The notes beneath the pieces were generated by a model. The model ran no database searches. It was not told the origin of the DNA and was given only the letters and a program-made list of their open reading frames with translations. A stretch of 64,000 nt of DNA from Alitta virens (taxonomy: Eukaryota > Annelida > Polychaeta > Phyllodocida > Nereididae). This document shows, in pieces, positions 54,901 to 64,000 of the stretch (position 1 is its first letter; each line of letters begins with the position of its first letter). Made by a program: the position numbers and the translations under genes. The stretch is from the NCBI GenBank assembly GCA_932294295.1, contig OW028574.1, forward strand, positions 13,030,215 through 13,094,214. The letters are read 5' to 3'.

Positions 54901-57789
54901 AATACCATAGGTCTACTCGTTAAAAACCATAATTTACTCAAATTAATAATATAGTAGATCTTAATTTCATCCCATCAAGATGTTTGAATAAATTGTCGTT
55001 ATTGTACATTTTATAAGAACGTTTGCGCTTGTTTGTAATTCAAAGTATTTGGATAAAAAGAACCAAGAACTCAAACAATGGTGTGATAAACAGTACTTAT
55101 TCAGTTGCCTAAAATTACGCAGGAATAAAATCACATCTAAGTACTTGTTGACCTGTTTTGGTATTATGAAATATTTTTGTGACCAACAGCATGTTTGGTA
55201 ACAGACAGCATATATTGTATACAGCAGAAATGCCAATCGTCAAAAAAACAAAACTACTAAGCTATACATTCTATGTGTAGGTGCGAGGGCCTATTATATA
55301 TTTCCAAAGCAAAAATGCAATTAAACTAATTTCTGTAAGTTCGGAAATCTCCACAGAAAAAAGATAATACAAATAAACTGGAAAAAGTTATGTAATGTAT
55401 AAAGCTATCAAAAAGACTGACAAATGCAGTGAAGATAGAAAAAAACAGGACTAAAACAACACAAACCAACAAAAACACATTGGTAAGAGACTGAGAGAGT
55501 TTAGTCAGCAGGTCCTGACACAGATCATCTATACTCTTACATAGTGTAGCCTATTAATTATGGATGTAAGCCAATAGTTCGACACAAGTTCGGACATTGT
55601 CTGTATAATTAATGATATGTTGGTCAGCTTTGTCTGACAGGCAAGTCAGTCAATATCACAATCGTTTAGGGTGCACTAAAAAAAAAAAAGAACAAAGACT
55701 TTAGGTTACTAACTTGTTATTACTATACTTCATATTTGTCATTGCATAAGATTGCATTATTGATTTACGGTGAATGCACTTAAAACAGGGGCAGCTAATG
55801 CAATGAATTAACTGAAATTGAAAAATGGCTATGTGGGGTCAGTCATCCTAGAGACTAATATATATAGCTAATATCAGTTTCATTCTAAATAGCTGATGTT
55901 GCCCTGGTGTATTTAACTAATGTAGTCTAATACATAGTAATGTAAATGTATTAGTGTAATCTAGTACATATATTCATTATTTAGCTGTGTTTGTAACAAT
56001 ATTTGTTAGTTTGCACTTATTTCTGTGGCTGGTTCCTAGTAAAAGGGACCTAGTATAGTTCCAAGTAAAAATGCTGCTGAAGATGCCGTTGGTCCTTGGA
56101 GGAAATGTCTCATTTCCTCACAAGTCTCTAAATTTAGGAGTAAGGGAGTGGGAAGATTTCCAGGAATGGCCAGCAGCTCTTAGTATAGAAACCCTGGAAG
56201 CAGATGACTCCATCAGTTTAAGTTCATCTTTGAATTGTGTTCAGCAATATATGAGCCATGTTGGAGCTTTGACACTTTTGTAAATTTTGTTATCCAGGTA
56301 CGCCTCCTAATGAACACGGAGTAATTCCTTTCGAGTCCTTAATAAACTATCAAATGTAGTTTGCCCTTGAGTCGTCATTTCTATATGTGCAAGATGGTGG
56401 GCAACACTTAATTCAGATGGGCGGGGGGAGTGGGTGACTGGATTGTGCATTGTCTGGTATCAACGTAAATCGCAGTTAATGTTTTAGGCCATTGAGATGA
56501 GCCTAGTCATATGTTAACCACTGCGCCGTCTCACTGCCATTTGCTCGTAGGTGTGTTCTTACAGCAAGTTATTTTATCGCATATTCTCCACACACAAAAA
56601 AAATGTATATAGATATATATATAAAAAATAAAAATCACTATTGTTGGGACAATGCATTGGAGCCTTGGTGTCATCACGAAATAGTTCAACTTCCATTAGA
56701 TGACAATAGCTGACAATTGGTGCACAGTTGAGGCAATTTCTCTGAATTACCTGCTTGTCAGAACAAGAATTGCGGAAGCTCAGTACATGACCCTTTAATT
56801 ATTCTGTTATTTCTTAGACCTTTAATACCATGAGCCAGCCCATAGACTGTAAGAGAAATTGATTAATTTAGTTCAGATGAGTATTGAGTAAACAAGCAAA
56901 ACATGTACAGTCATGTCGCTGGGTTTTGTTTTGACAGAATTCAGCGTAATTATGACTGAGACCAGTAACTAACACTAATTAGGTAACCTCCCAGATAGCA
57001 CTCCAAATCGGCCCAGCATCGTTTCCATGTAGGCCACTGTCGTTACAACATCGTATTTACATCGGCGACATCGTGCACAGTGTGTAGGCCAGTAAAAATT
57101 GACGAATACCCTGGACTAACTCATAACAGGCATTTTATTCTATCAAATGATAGCCCAGACTTTGTAGTTTCACAAAATGGCAATTTTTTAAATGGCCAAC
57201 ATGGGAAAAGTTTTCCAGCTGTTTCCATGGCAACAAACTTCATTAAAAAATGAATCTTTAAAAAATTACAAAAACTTGGTATATATAATCTGAACTACTT
57301 ACCATAACTTGGTATATATAATCTGAACTACTTACCTAAGCAATGAAATAAATGTCGATTTTTATGTTATCATGCATGGCCTTTTTTCAAATGGACTATT
57401 TTTAGATCAGGGTTAAACTTCATTTGCATATGGAATGTTTTCAAACAAATTTGGTTGAGATTTTCTAACATGACTTCACATAGTTTTCAATGGCTTGTTC
57501 CCTATGTGAGCATATTCATTCAAATTGAACAGAACACATTGGCATGAGTCTTAGCTTTAAACTGATACCATTCTTGTGGCTCTCTACCAAAAGGAAGTGG
57601 TTAGAATTGCCAGTTATGTACCATGTTTGAACAATTTTCTTAGTGTCAAGGTTTATTACGGAATTATTATTATTATTATTATGTTTGTTCATACTCAATG
57701 GTATACATTTGAAAGATTGAAATACAGGTACTGTTAACTACTACATAATTCTGTTATCATATAAAATCGAATTGTTCCTTGGAGAGCAG
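51961..57789. other. Gene-free stretch
   Basis: I find no supported exon in 5.8 kb. ORFs at 54175-54609 and 56071-56283 lack coding signals. An X-box-like GTTTCCATGGCAAC is at 57221-57234, and a ~31 bp tandem duplication (CTTGGTATATATAATCTGAA unit) is at about 57274-57335. A SINE-like B box is possible near 53650 (minus). Confidence 0.4.
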
Positions 57790-58108
57790 GCAGTCTAGTA
57801 TATTGTCTCTCACTTGGGTGAGCTCTGTTACCACCTCAGCTATATACTTGTTATGCTGAGATCGACACTCATCAAGCAACATTGCTCAATGATCCTTTGG
57901 ATGGCGTGTTTGTTGCTTTGCTGAAGAAAGTTGATATTAAAGTTCAAAATCTCACACAAATGTCTTAAGTTCCTAGCAAATATGCAGTCTGAAGTTCTTA
58001 TCCATGAAACAATCCCATTTAGAGTGTCACAGTTAATTTGCGATGCTGAGAGAGCAAAGTTTGCAAGTCTGGATATCAACATGTGTCTGTCACAAAAACC
58101 TTTGCTTA
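57790..58108 (-). pseudogene. C-terminal end of a LINE reverse transcriptase (downstream of the Harbinger insertion)
   Basis: The minus-strand frame reads LISRLANFALSASQI, then SDCIFARNLRHLCEILN, the tail expected after the 'W..R...VW.IP.RTHC' block of the LINE piece at 61675-62230. The Harbinger element at 58110-61674 separates the two. Removing it and one copy of the TTAA target brings the two pieces together with one extra frame change, so the LINE was probably decaying already or has decayed since. Confidence 0.7.
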
Positions 58109-58199
58109 AGCCTAGGTCTCACATAGCCGGTTTTGCCGTAGTGAAGCCATAGTATGACGTTATGCAACAGCTGACTAAAAGTTCCTCAATGTAAACTTT

Positions 58200-58771
58200 G
58201 GAGCTAACGGAGCTGGATCGGACGGAGGAGTAAAATTTTAGCACGACACTCCTGAGGCAAGCACTTTAAGAAGGGACCCTTGGGTTACCTCCACCTGAAC
58301 TAATTTGTCCTGGTGAAAGATGATGCCTTTGCTTTGAGAAGCTGGCTGATGAAGCCACTGCCCCTCAGAAACATGACCAAGGAGCAGAGGATATACAATT
58401 ACCGACTCTCCCGGGCAAGAAGAATTGTGGAAAATGCATTTGGGATCCTTGCAGCAAGGTTCAGGTGTCTCCTGACTACCATGCCACAGAGAACCAAGAC
58501 AGTGGAATCCATAGTCATTGCATGCTGCTGCCTTTACAATCTGATGAGAATAAGGTATCCAACTGCCCAGAACACCATGGTGGACCAGGAAGATCCAGTC
58601 ACACATCTTATCACCCCAGGAACTTGGAGGGCAGCTGGAGAAATCGATGAAATGCCACCACCCACTAAAGGCCATACTGTGACTGACGCAACCAAGATTC
58701 AACGGCAGTACTTGGTCGACTATGTTAATTCAGAGGAAGGAAGTGTGCCATGGCAAGATGACATGGTATAA
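58200..58771 (+). pseudogene. Harbinger transposase, C-terminal half
   Basis: Begins with GANGAGSDGG (second catalytic Asp, 58200-58230), then a frame change into the ORF 58313-58771: DAFALRSWLMKPLPLRNM, NYRLSRARRIVENAFGILAA (catalytic Glu), ACCCLYNLMRIRYP, and a tail to WQDDMV and TAA at 58769-58771. It matches the 1560-5506 transposase block for block. The N-terminal DNA-binding region and first Asp are missing, so it is inactive. A histone-type stem-loop starts 20 nt after the stop. Confidence 0.85.
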
Positions 58772-58791
58772 AGATTCCACAAAACAACACC

Positions 58792-58807
58792 GGCCTTTTT
58801 CAAGGCC
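58792..58807 (+). terminator. Histone-type 3' stem-loop after the transposase gene
   Basis: GGCCTTTTTCAAGGCC: a 6 bp stem (GGCCTT/AAGGCC) with the 4 nt loop TTTC, followed by ACCA and a purine-rich AAAAGAGCAG. This fits the replication-dependent histone mRNA stem-loop consensus (GG-YYY-T, loop TTTC, A-RRR-CC, ACCCA) and the usual distance of about 20-60 nt after the stop codon. Confidence 0.6.
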
Positions 58808-59362
58808 ACCAAATCCTCCCAAAAGAGCAGACCGTGTACACTTCTTGTGTAAAAAAAAAAAAGAGTTCCTGTCTGACCCACCCAAAATAAGCACCATCCT
58901 AGCTACATTTCGTTCAGAATATTGTACGTTAAATTGCTGGTCCATTGTACTCTGTGTCTTTCCTGAGGTAAGGAAAAGAGCCCACCCGAGGGGTCAATGT
59001 GCAACATGGATGGGTCCTTTTATTACTGTGTCAATGCTGAGGCAAGTGAAAGACACCACACTTAAGTTGAATGAAATTTTGTTTGCTAAAGAAATATGAA
59101 AACTTTAATAAAGTGTGATAATAAGAAATTTGCTGAAAAATTAAAAAATTATTACAAAATAATGGACCTATACCTTTTTGTGCTCTAATCAAAAGGAAAT
59201 ATGAACAAATTACTTGAAGTAAAAACTTTTTTGGAGTAATATTATACTTTTTAAAGTTCTTGGACAAAGATAGAGAAAAGTTTGGAGGGTTTTGGAACTT
59301 TTTTTGGATTGATTGTTTTACAAATATGTGTACAATGCCTGCTTTTTTGGGGAGGATTTGGT

Positions 59363-59409
59363 GGCCTTGAAAAAGGCCAGGGTTGTTTTGGGTGGCCTTG
59401 AAAAAGGCC
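59363..59409 (-). terminator. Two histone-type stem-loops after the Myb-like gene
   Basis: On the minus strand the same 16-mer occurs at 59409-59394 and 59378-59363. The first starts 18 nt after the TAG at 59428-59430 and is followed by exactly ACCCA, the canonical sequence before histone mRNA cleavage. The second is followed by ACCAAA and CCCCAAAAAAGCAGG. The flanks of the outer copy match those of the plus-strand stem-loop for about 17 nt before and 50 nt after, so the three derive from one source. Confidence 0.6.
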
Positions 59410-59427
59410 GGTGTTATTTTGTAGTGT

Positions 59428-61192
59428 CTACAGGTTCAAATACTGGCTCATATTCAGCGGTGTTGAGGCACTGCCTGGTATTTCGGATATCATGGATGGA
59501 GGTCCAGAAGGAGGTACTGAAGAAAGTCCAGCTACTGCTGCAGATGGCCAAGTCTTCTCCGGACTAAGAAGTGGCTGGGTGTAGTGGAGCTGGTGTTGCT
59601 GATGAGGCCCAGGAGAAGGAGGAGGAGGAGCAAAGAACTGGGGCTGCTGCTGGTGCTGCTGGTGCTGCTGGTGCTGCTGGTGCTGCTGGTGCTGCTGGTG
59701 CTGCTGGTGCTGCTGGTGCTGCTCCTGGGGTTGCTGCTCCTGGGGTTGCTGCTCCTGGGGTTGCTGCTCCTGGGGTTGCTGCTCCTGGGGTTGCTGCCAC
59801 TGCAGACGCTGGACTTCGGCTCTCTGACTGTTGCCTTTGAGTTGGATGAACATTGGCAGCAGTTGCGCGTGGAGCTCATCAAATGATTCCAGGTTGGGCG
59901 TCAAACACTCCGCGACGATGAAATGTCCCAGCACCCGGATTCATCTCTCAGTAAGGTCTTCGGTAGGAGGAGCAACCATTTGCTGCATCGTTGCCTGGAG
60001 GACACTGGATGAAGTTTTGGCAAGATCAACGAGTTACTTTGCGGACCTTCCTTCCTTCGCTTTTTGTAGGGGCCGCCCTTGGATTGCTCGGCAGGAGGGG
60101 CATCCATTGAAATGTCCGGATCGGAATTATCCTAGGGCCCAGATTCTTCAGCTGCAGCCGAGCTGTCTTCCAATTCCCGGAGTTTTTTCTTGGTCTTTGC
60201 AATTCGCTTTGCAAGTATGTTGCTGCCCTGGCGACTTAGAATTCTTGTAATGTGGTCCACCAGGAATCCAAAATTAGCACATATCCACTGTTCTTTCTCC
60301 GTGGGATTCCTCTTGGCAGTACCGGATGGCCCCTGCTTCATTAGTTTGCCTGCACTGATCCTTATTGATTCCAACCAGGTCTTGAGTTGGAATCCATTGC
60401 ACGGGGCTACTCAGTTTGCCAGCCATTTCATTGAGGAGGGCCATCTTCCTGCCTGAATCCTTGTATTCCTTCAAGGTCTGGTCGTAAAAGATAGGATTGT
60501 CGCGATACCAGTAAGCGACATCCTGTTCATCACTGGCTGGCAGGAACAGCTTTTCTTGCTTTCTCCGACCAGCAGTTGATAGCACATTTCCAGCAGATGC
60601 AGCAGTAGAACGAGCAGGCGAAGGAGCTGCAGAATGAGCAGGCGAAGGAGATGCAGAACGATCAGGCGAAGGAGCTGCAGAATGATCAGGCGAAGGAGCA
60701 GGTGAAGTAGCGGGCGAACGATCAGACGAAGGAGCAGGTGCAGTAGCAGGAGCAGGTGCAGGAGCAGGAGCACGAAACAGGAGCACTAGCAGCAGTGGAT
60801 TTCTGTGACTCATCAGTGCTGCCAGCATCTGATGATGACTTTGTAGCAATTCTCGAACGCTTCTTTCCGGGTGACTTCGAAGGTGCAGTCCGCTTTGCAG
60901 GGGACTTTAAAGGTGCAGGCTTTGCGGGCGACTTTGAAGGTGCAGGCTTCTTGATCTTTTCCTTCACAGGAAGAGCACTTTTCTTATTCTTCTTGTCTGA
61001 TGCTGAAGGTGCATCCTCATCGCTTGGTCGATATGAGGATGAAGACATGGAGGAAAGCGAATTTTCTGTATCCTCAGTATGAAGTGCAGGGTTCCTGGTC
61101 CTAGTCTTTTTCATCGGCATGATAACAATTTCTGGAGCGGTGTATTCATCTTCTCTGTATGGTAGCAAGATGCTGCATGATCTCATAACCAC
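59428..61192 (-). pseudogene. Harbinger Myb-like DNA-binding protein, broken
   Basis: Starts at 61192 (MVMRSCSILLPYREDEY). It has a Lys/Pro/Ser-rich region (KSPAKPAPLKSPAKR), then frame changes near 60770-60850 into SPDRSASPSPAHSAA repeats and EKLFLPASDEQDVAYWYRDN, FYDQTLKEYKDSGRKM (Myb/MADF-like helices), a further change to SAGKLMKQGPSGTAKRNPTE, and a Gln-rich tail with HQQHQQ and EQQPQ repeats (59640-59800) ending LNMSQYLNL at 59428. Same family as the gene at 2187-3567. At least four frame breaks; not functional as read. The Gln tracts correspond to CAG-type and CTG-type triplet runs at DNA level. Confidence 0.75.
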
Positions 61193-61674
61193 TGGTTAAT
61201 CTTTATATACTGCCTGAATAGCGTACCCCGCTGTGATGACATAATAAACCCAGATCGCATTGCATCACTACCAATTAGTTCAAACATATTGGATCAACAC
61301 CAATTGAGAGCCGTCGAGTTAACCCTGGCACTGGGCAAACTCGACGGATTACTTATGGAAGCCGTCGAGTCACTTGTACTACTCGTCGACTTACCCCTAG
61401 TACCCCTCAACAAGCCGTTGGGTTTACTACGACTAAAATTAGGGACGGATAACTCGCCGACTTCGACGCTAATCCGCCGACTTATGATGGTTATTGGATG
61501 CCCGGGAGTTTGCCACATGGCATACCCGGCTACCGGCTCCGAAACTCCCGGCTTGGCCACGAGTCCCAGGAGTGACTCAGCAACGGGTAGCCGTCGGGTT
61601 GGAAGCGCGTTGCATAACTGTTACGTCATACTACAGGTTCACTACGGCAAAACCGGCAATGTGATATGGGGGCT

Positions 61675-62230
61675 TAAGACAGCGTACAATTGCACAGTGA
61701 GTCCTGTATGGAATACGCCACACTTGTCTCATACATTTTCTCCAAGCAACTTTAAGTCTGGTTAGTTGTGTTAATGGTAGCAAAACACACCCATAAAAGG
61801 AAGAACAGTAAGTGTAGAGCAATCGGGCTTGAATGTATGATGGAATGTGACCAAACCTGCCTCGAAACAGATTATACTGCTTGTAGAAAGAAGCTAGGTT
61901 ACTGCAGATAACATGACCTAAATGATGCACATACTCTTGCTCTGTTAACGTGACACCATTAAAATTAATGGTAGCTTTGTCAGTTTTTGATGACTTCCGA
62001 AAGACACTGAACTGACTTTTGGCGGCGTTAAAACTTAAACTATTGTTTTCAGCAAAATGTTGGCAGATTTTGAGCATTTTCTGCAAGCAAGGGGCAGTGG
62101 GTGACATAAGGACAATGTCATCAGCATAGCACAGGGCCCCTGCAAAGTATGGGCCAATATAACATCCATGTGAACTTTTCCTTAGGCTATGAAGCAGGTT
62201 GTCAATATATATGCAAAAGAGCAGGGGAGA
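61675..62230 (-). pseudogene. LINE reverse transcriptase (palm to C-terminus), upstream part
   Basis: The minus-strand frame reads SPLLFCIYIDNLLHSL, GALCYADDIVLMSP (catalytic YADD), LSFNAAKSQFSVF, VHHLGHVICSNL, YIQARLLYTYCSSFYG and VAWRKCMRQVWRIP. This is a non-LTR reverse transcriptase from the palm onward. It is truncated at its 5' side at about 62230, where the plus-strand LINE begins, and is cut at 61674 by the Harbinger element. The rest continues at 58108-57790. Confidence 0.85.
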
Positions 62231-62232
62231 TA

Positions 62233-63465
62233 ATGGAACCAACCAAAATACTAGTGATTGGCACCAGCCTTCTGAGGAATGTGGATTCACAAAAGCTGCA
62301 AAATTGTGATGTAATTGCAAAGGGAGGCGCCACTGTGGATGATCTTAGCAAGACCTTGTCTGCTATGAAGCCCCCCAACTACTACAAGCAGATAATCCTC
62401 AAAGGGGGATCAATTGATATTGAGACTGGATCCGCATCTGATGTTCTCAACTCTTACAAAGCCTTTGCAGTGTGTGCTGCAGAAAAAACCAAGGTGTTGA
62501 AAATATCCAGTGTCCTTCCCAGAATAGACAAAAAACTCAAAGAAAAGATACAGGACCTAAACAAAAGATTAGCAGAACTTTCTAAAAGTGATGGTCATGA
62601 TTTTATTGACCATGATCCAATGTTTCATCTGATGAATGGAGATGTGAACAGGGCTTTCTTGACAGCTGACGGGTTGCACCTGTCACAAGCTGGAGTAGAG
62701 ACTTTGATCACCAATCTAAAAGTGAAAACTAAAGGGTCACCCTAGACTCAAAAACGATACTAGAAACCAGCAAACAAGACTTTTTTCAAAGGACATGAAC
62801 ACCCACTTTCCAATTTTTACCCTGTGAATGGACTCAAGGTGTTTGGCAAATATTTCCATACCAGTGAGGCAGCGTATCAACACGAAAAAGCAAGGAGCAT
62901 GGACAATGAATGCATGGCAAAGACAATTCATTGTGCCAACACTGGGATCCAAGCAATGCGATTGGGAACGAAAGTCATTGGAAATTAGAAGTGGCAGACT
63001 CGCAAGGTGCAAGTAATGCAGTCAGGGCTCCAAGCAAAACTCAAGGTGTGCAAAGAGGCTCGAGATGCACTCATCAACTCTGGAGCATCAGAGATTGTTG
63101 AGGAAACTGGCCATCCATTCTGGGCGTGTGGTCTAGATGGTAATGGCCAAAATATGATGGGCAAACTTCTCATGATGTTCCGGAATAAATTAAAAGAAGA
63201 TCAAAGGATCAACAAGAAGCCAGCAGTTAGTGAAAGACGATGGGCCACAAGAGATCACCAGCCAAGATGCTACAGGTGTGGTGAATCAGGACACATCCAG
63301 GAACAGTGCAGGCACCTGCAGGACATCACCTGCTGGGAGTGTGGATACACAGGCCACAAACAAAAGCAATGCTACCTCTTCACTCATCAAAACAGGAGAC
63401 AAGACTTCACTCATCAAAACAGGAGACAAGACTTCACACATCAAAACAGGAGACAAGACTACTAG
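62233..63465 (+). pseudogene. LINE ORF1: SGNH-like + NADAR-like + two CCHC knuckles, with three internal TAG codons
   Basis: ATG 62233 (MEPTKILVIGTSLLRNVD). Domain 1 (to about codon 170) resembles an SGNH/GDSL hydrolase: GTS block I, ILKGGSID block III, ADGLHLSQAG block V (Asp, His). TAG codons at 62743 and 62761 follow. The same frame then gives a NADAR/YbiA-like domain: HPLSNFYPVNGLKVFGKYFH, SEAAYQHEKA, MRLGTKVIG, TAG at 62986, VMQSGLQAKLKVCKEARDAL, then FWACGLDGNGQNMMGKLLM. CCHC knuckles: CYRCGESGHIQEQC and CWECGYTGHKQKQC. The tail is three FTHQNRRQD repeats (27 bp units, 63379-63459). It ends with TAG 63463. No frame change occurs anywhere. ORF1 proteins of LINEs bind RNA, and esterase ORF1s are known in CR1-like elements. 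The NADAR part is unusual. Confidence 0.65.
63379..63459 (+). repeat. 27 bp minisatellite, three units
   Basis: Units start at 63379, 63406 and 63433 and encode FTHQNRRQD. They are nearly identical, implying recent expansion within the ORF1 tail. Confidence 0.95.
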
Positions 63466-64000
63466 GCAACCGGCCATGAACCAGTGGCCGACACCAGGAT
63501 CCAACATGATGAGCTAAGTTATTTTCCTACTTCCCTTTTTTGTAACCATTTCGACGAATTAATGGTAAATCTAACAGAAACTGAAGTAAACGATAGTAGA
63601 GTTGTTAGTGTAGATACAAGTACGATGCTTAAAAAAAGATCCGATGATCAGATGCATGTTAATGATCAAACCGATGATGTTTAAATGTTTTTAAATGTAA
63701 ATGATCAAACTAATGACAATCAAATGTGTGTAATTGATCAAAGTGATGAACTACATCAAGATCAACAACATGGCAATCAAGATCTTTTTGAGAGAATTAA
63801 GAATATAAGGAAATCTAATTATAGTAATGTCATAATAAGTCATATAAACGTTAACAGTGTTGGCTCTAAGCTTTGTGAGATCAGAGAACTACAAAGCACA
63901 TGCAAGCTTGATGTGTTGGTGTTGCGTGAGACAAAGCTTGATGCTTCATTTAAGCAGGAAATTCTTGAAATTGAAGGATACAATTGTGTAAGACAGGACA
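63466..64000 (+). pseudogene. LINE ORF2, N-terminal endonuclease, partial at window end
   Basis: The same frame as ORF1 continues after the TAG at 63463 through a low-complexity Asn/Asp/Gln-rich linker (HFDELMVNLTETEVND, then NVNDQTNDNQMC), with a TAA at 63682 followed directly by ATG 63685. It then enters VIISHINVNSVGSKLCEIRE, CKLDVLVLRETKLDAS and IEGYNCVRQD, the start of an apurinic-like endonuclease (EEP) domain: N-V-N-S block and E-T-K-L-D block with the catalytic Glu. The reverse transcriptase would lie beyond the window. Whether ORF2 starts at 63685 or is reached by stop readthrough is open. Confidence 0.7.

Larger units (their letters stand above)
58110..61674. mobile_element. PIF/Harbinger element inserted in a LINE
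   Basis: Ends: GCCTAGGTCTCACATAGCC at 58110 and the inverted counterpart ending at 61674, sharing CCGGTTTTGCCGTAGTGAA. TTAA is present on both sides, so a TTA or TAA duplication. The layout mirrors the 1560-5506 copy but inverted: the transposase fragment is on plus and the Myb-like gene on minus. The transposase lacks everything before the second catalytic Asp, so an internal deletion has removed the N-terminus. A histone-type stem-loop follows each gene. Confidence 0.88.

Noticed and set aside
59571..59886. Ala/Gly- and Leu-rich plus-strand ORFs
   Set aside because: They are antisense translations of the Gln-rich triplet runs of the Myb-like gene.

Overview
This is a eukaryotic window from what looks like a marine invertebrate genome. 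Introns have GT/AG borders, most of the sequence is AT-rich non-coding DNA, and GATA and TA microsatellites and several classes of eukaryotic transposon are present. The short motif TAGGCCTA and its variants recur through the unique DNA. From memory that suggests an echinoderm or another invertebrate deuterostome, but this is a guess. Host genes are sparse: two exons of a small membrane protein at the left edge (minus strand, 243-813), two two-exon lysine-rich genes in tandem (8791-9845 and 11761-12917, plus strand), and one or two isolated exons (44040-44166, possibly 47976-48206).

The centrepiece is an 18.4 kb Polinton/Maverick (adintovirus-like) element at about 22853-41259, bounded by diverged inverted repeats of roughly 0.8-1 kb. 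Read leftward from the right repeat it carries: a protein-primed type DNA polymerase B (broken), a small membrane protein, a retroviral-type integrase with chromodomain (frameshifted), a short minor-capsid-like protein (frameshifted), a basic protein, a major-capsid-like protein, a packaging ATPase, two small conserved Polinton-type proteins, and a two-domain PC4-like protein (frameshifted). The morphogenesis genes are packed with 1-8 nt overlaps. Several starts have a TATA box (TATATAAG or TATAAATA) 32-44 nt upstream. The left third is accessory: two paralogous Cys-rich zinc-binding proteins on opposite strands, an unrecognised 117-residue ORF, and a five-exon spliced gene for a mucin-like single-pass membrane protein. 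No adenovirus-type protease was found.

The flanks are layers of transposons. A complete-length Harbinger element (1560-5506) has TAA target duplications, a Myb-like gene and a transposase gene, both decayed. A second Harbinger element (58110-61674) sits inside a LINE reverse transcriptase. Its two convergent genes each end about 20 nt before a histone-type 3' stem-loop, which is unexpected for transposon genes. A third Harbinger-type, non-coding element (19567-21092) also interrupts a LINE reverse transcriptase and itself contains a nested one (20322-20892). Two tiny hAT-like elements (10593-10663, 42559-42969), a tRNA-derived SINE, and a 3.8 kb foldback arrangement (15379-19175) complete the repeats.

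The right edge carries the 5' part of a LINE whose ORF1 combines an SGNH-hydrolase-like domain, a NADAR/YbiA-like domain and two CCHC knuckles. The whole 1.77 kb from 62233 to the window end stays in one reading frame, interrupted only by four TAG codons and one TAA, before entering an endonuclease domain.

Protein identities rest on motifs read by eye; no database search was possible.
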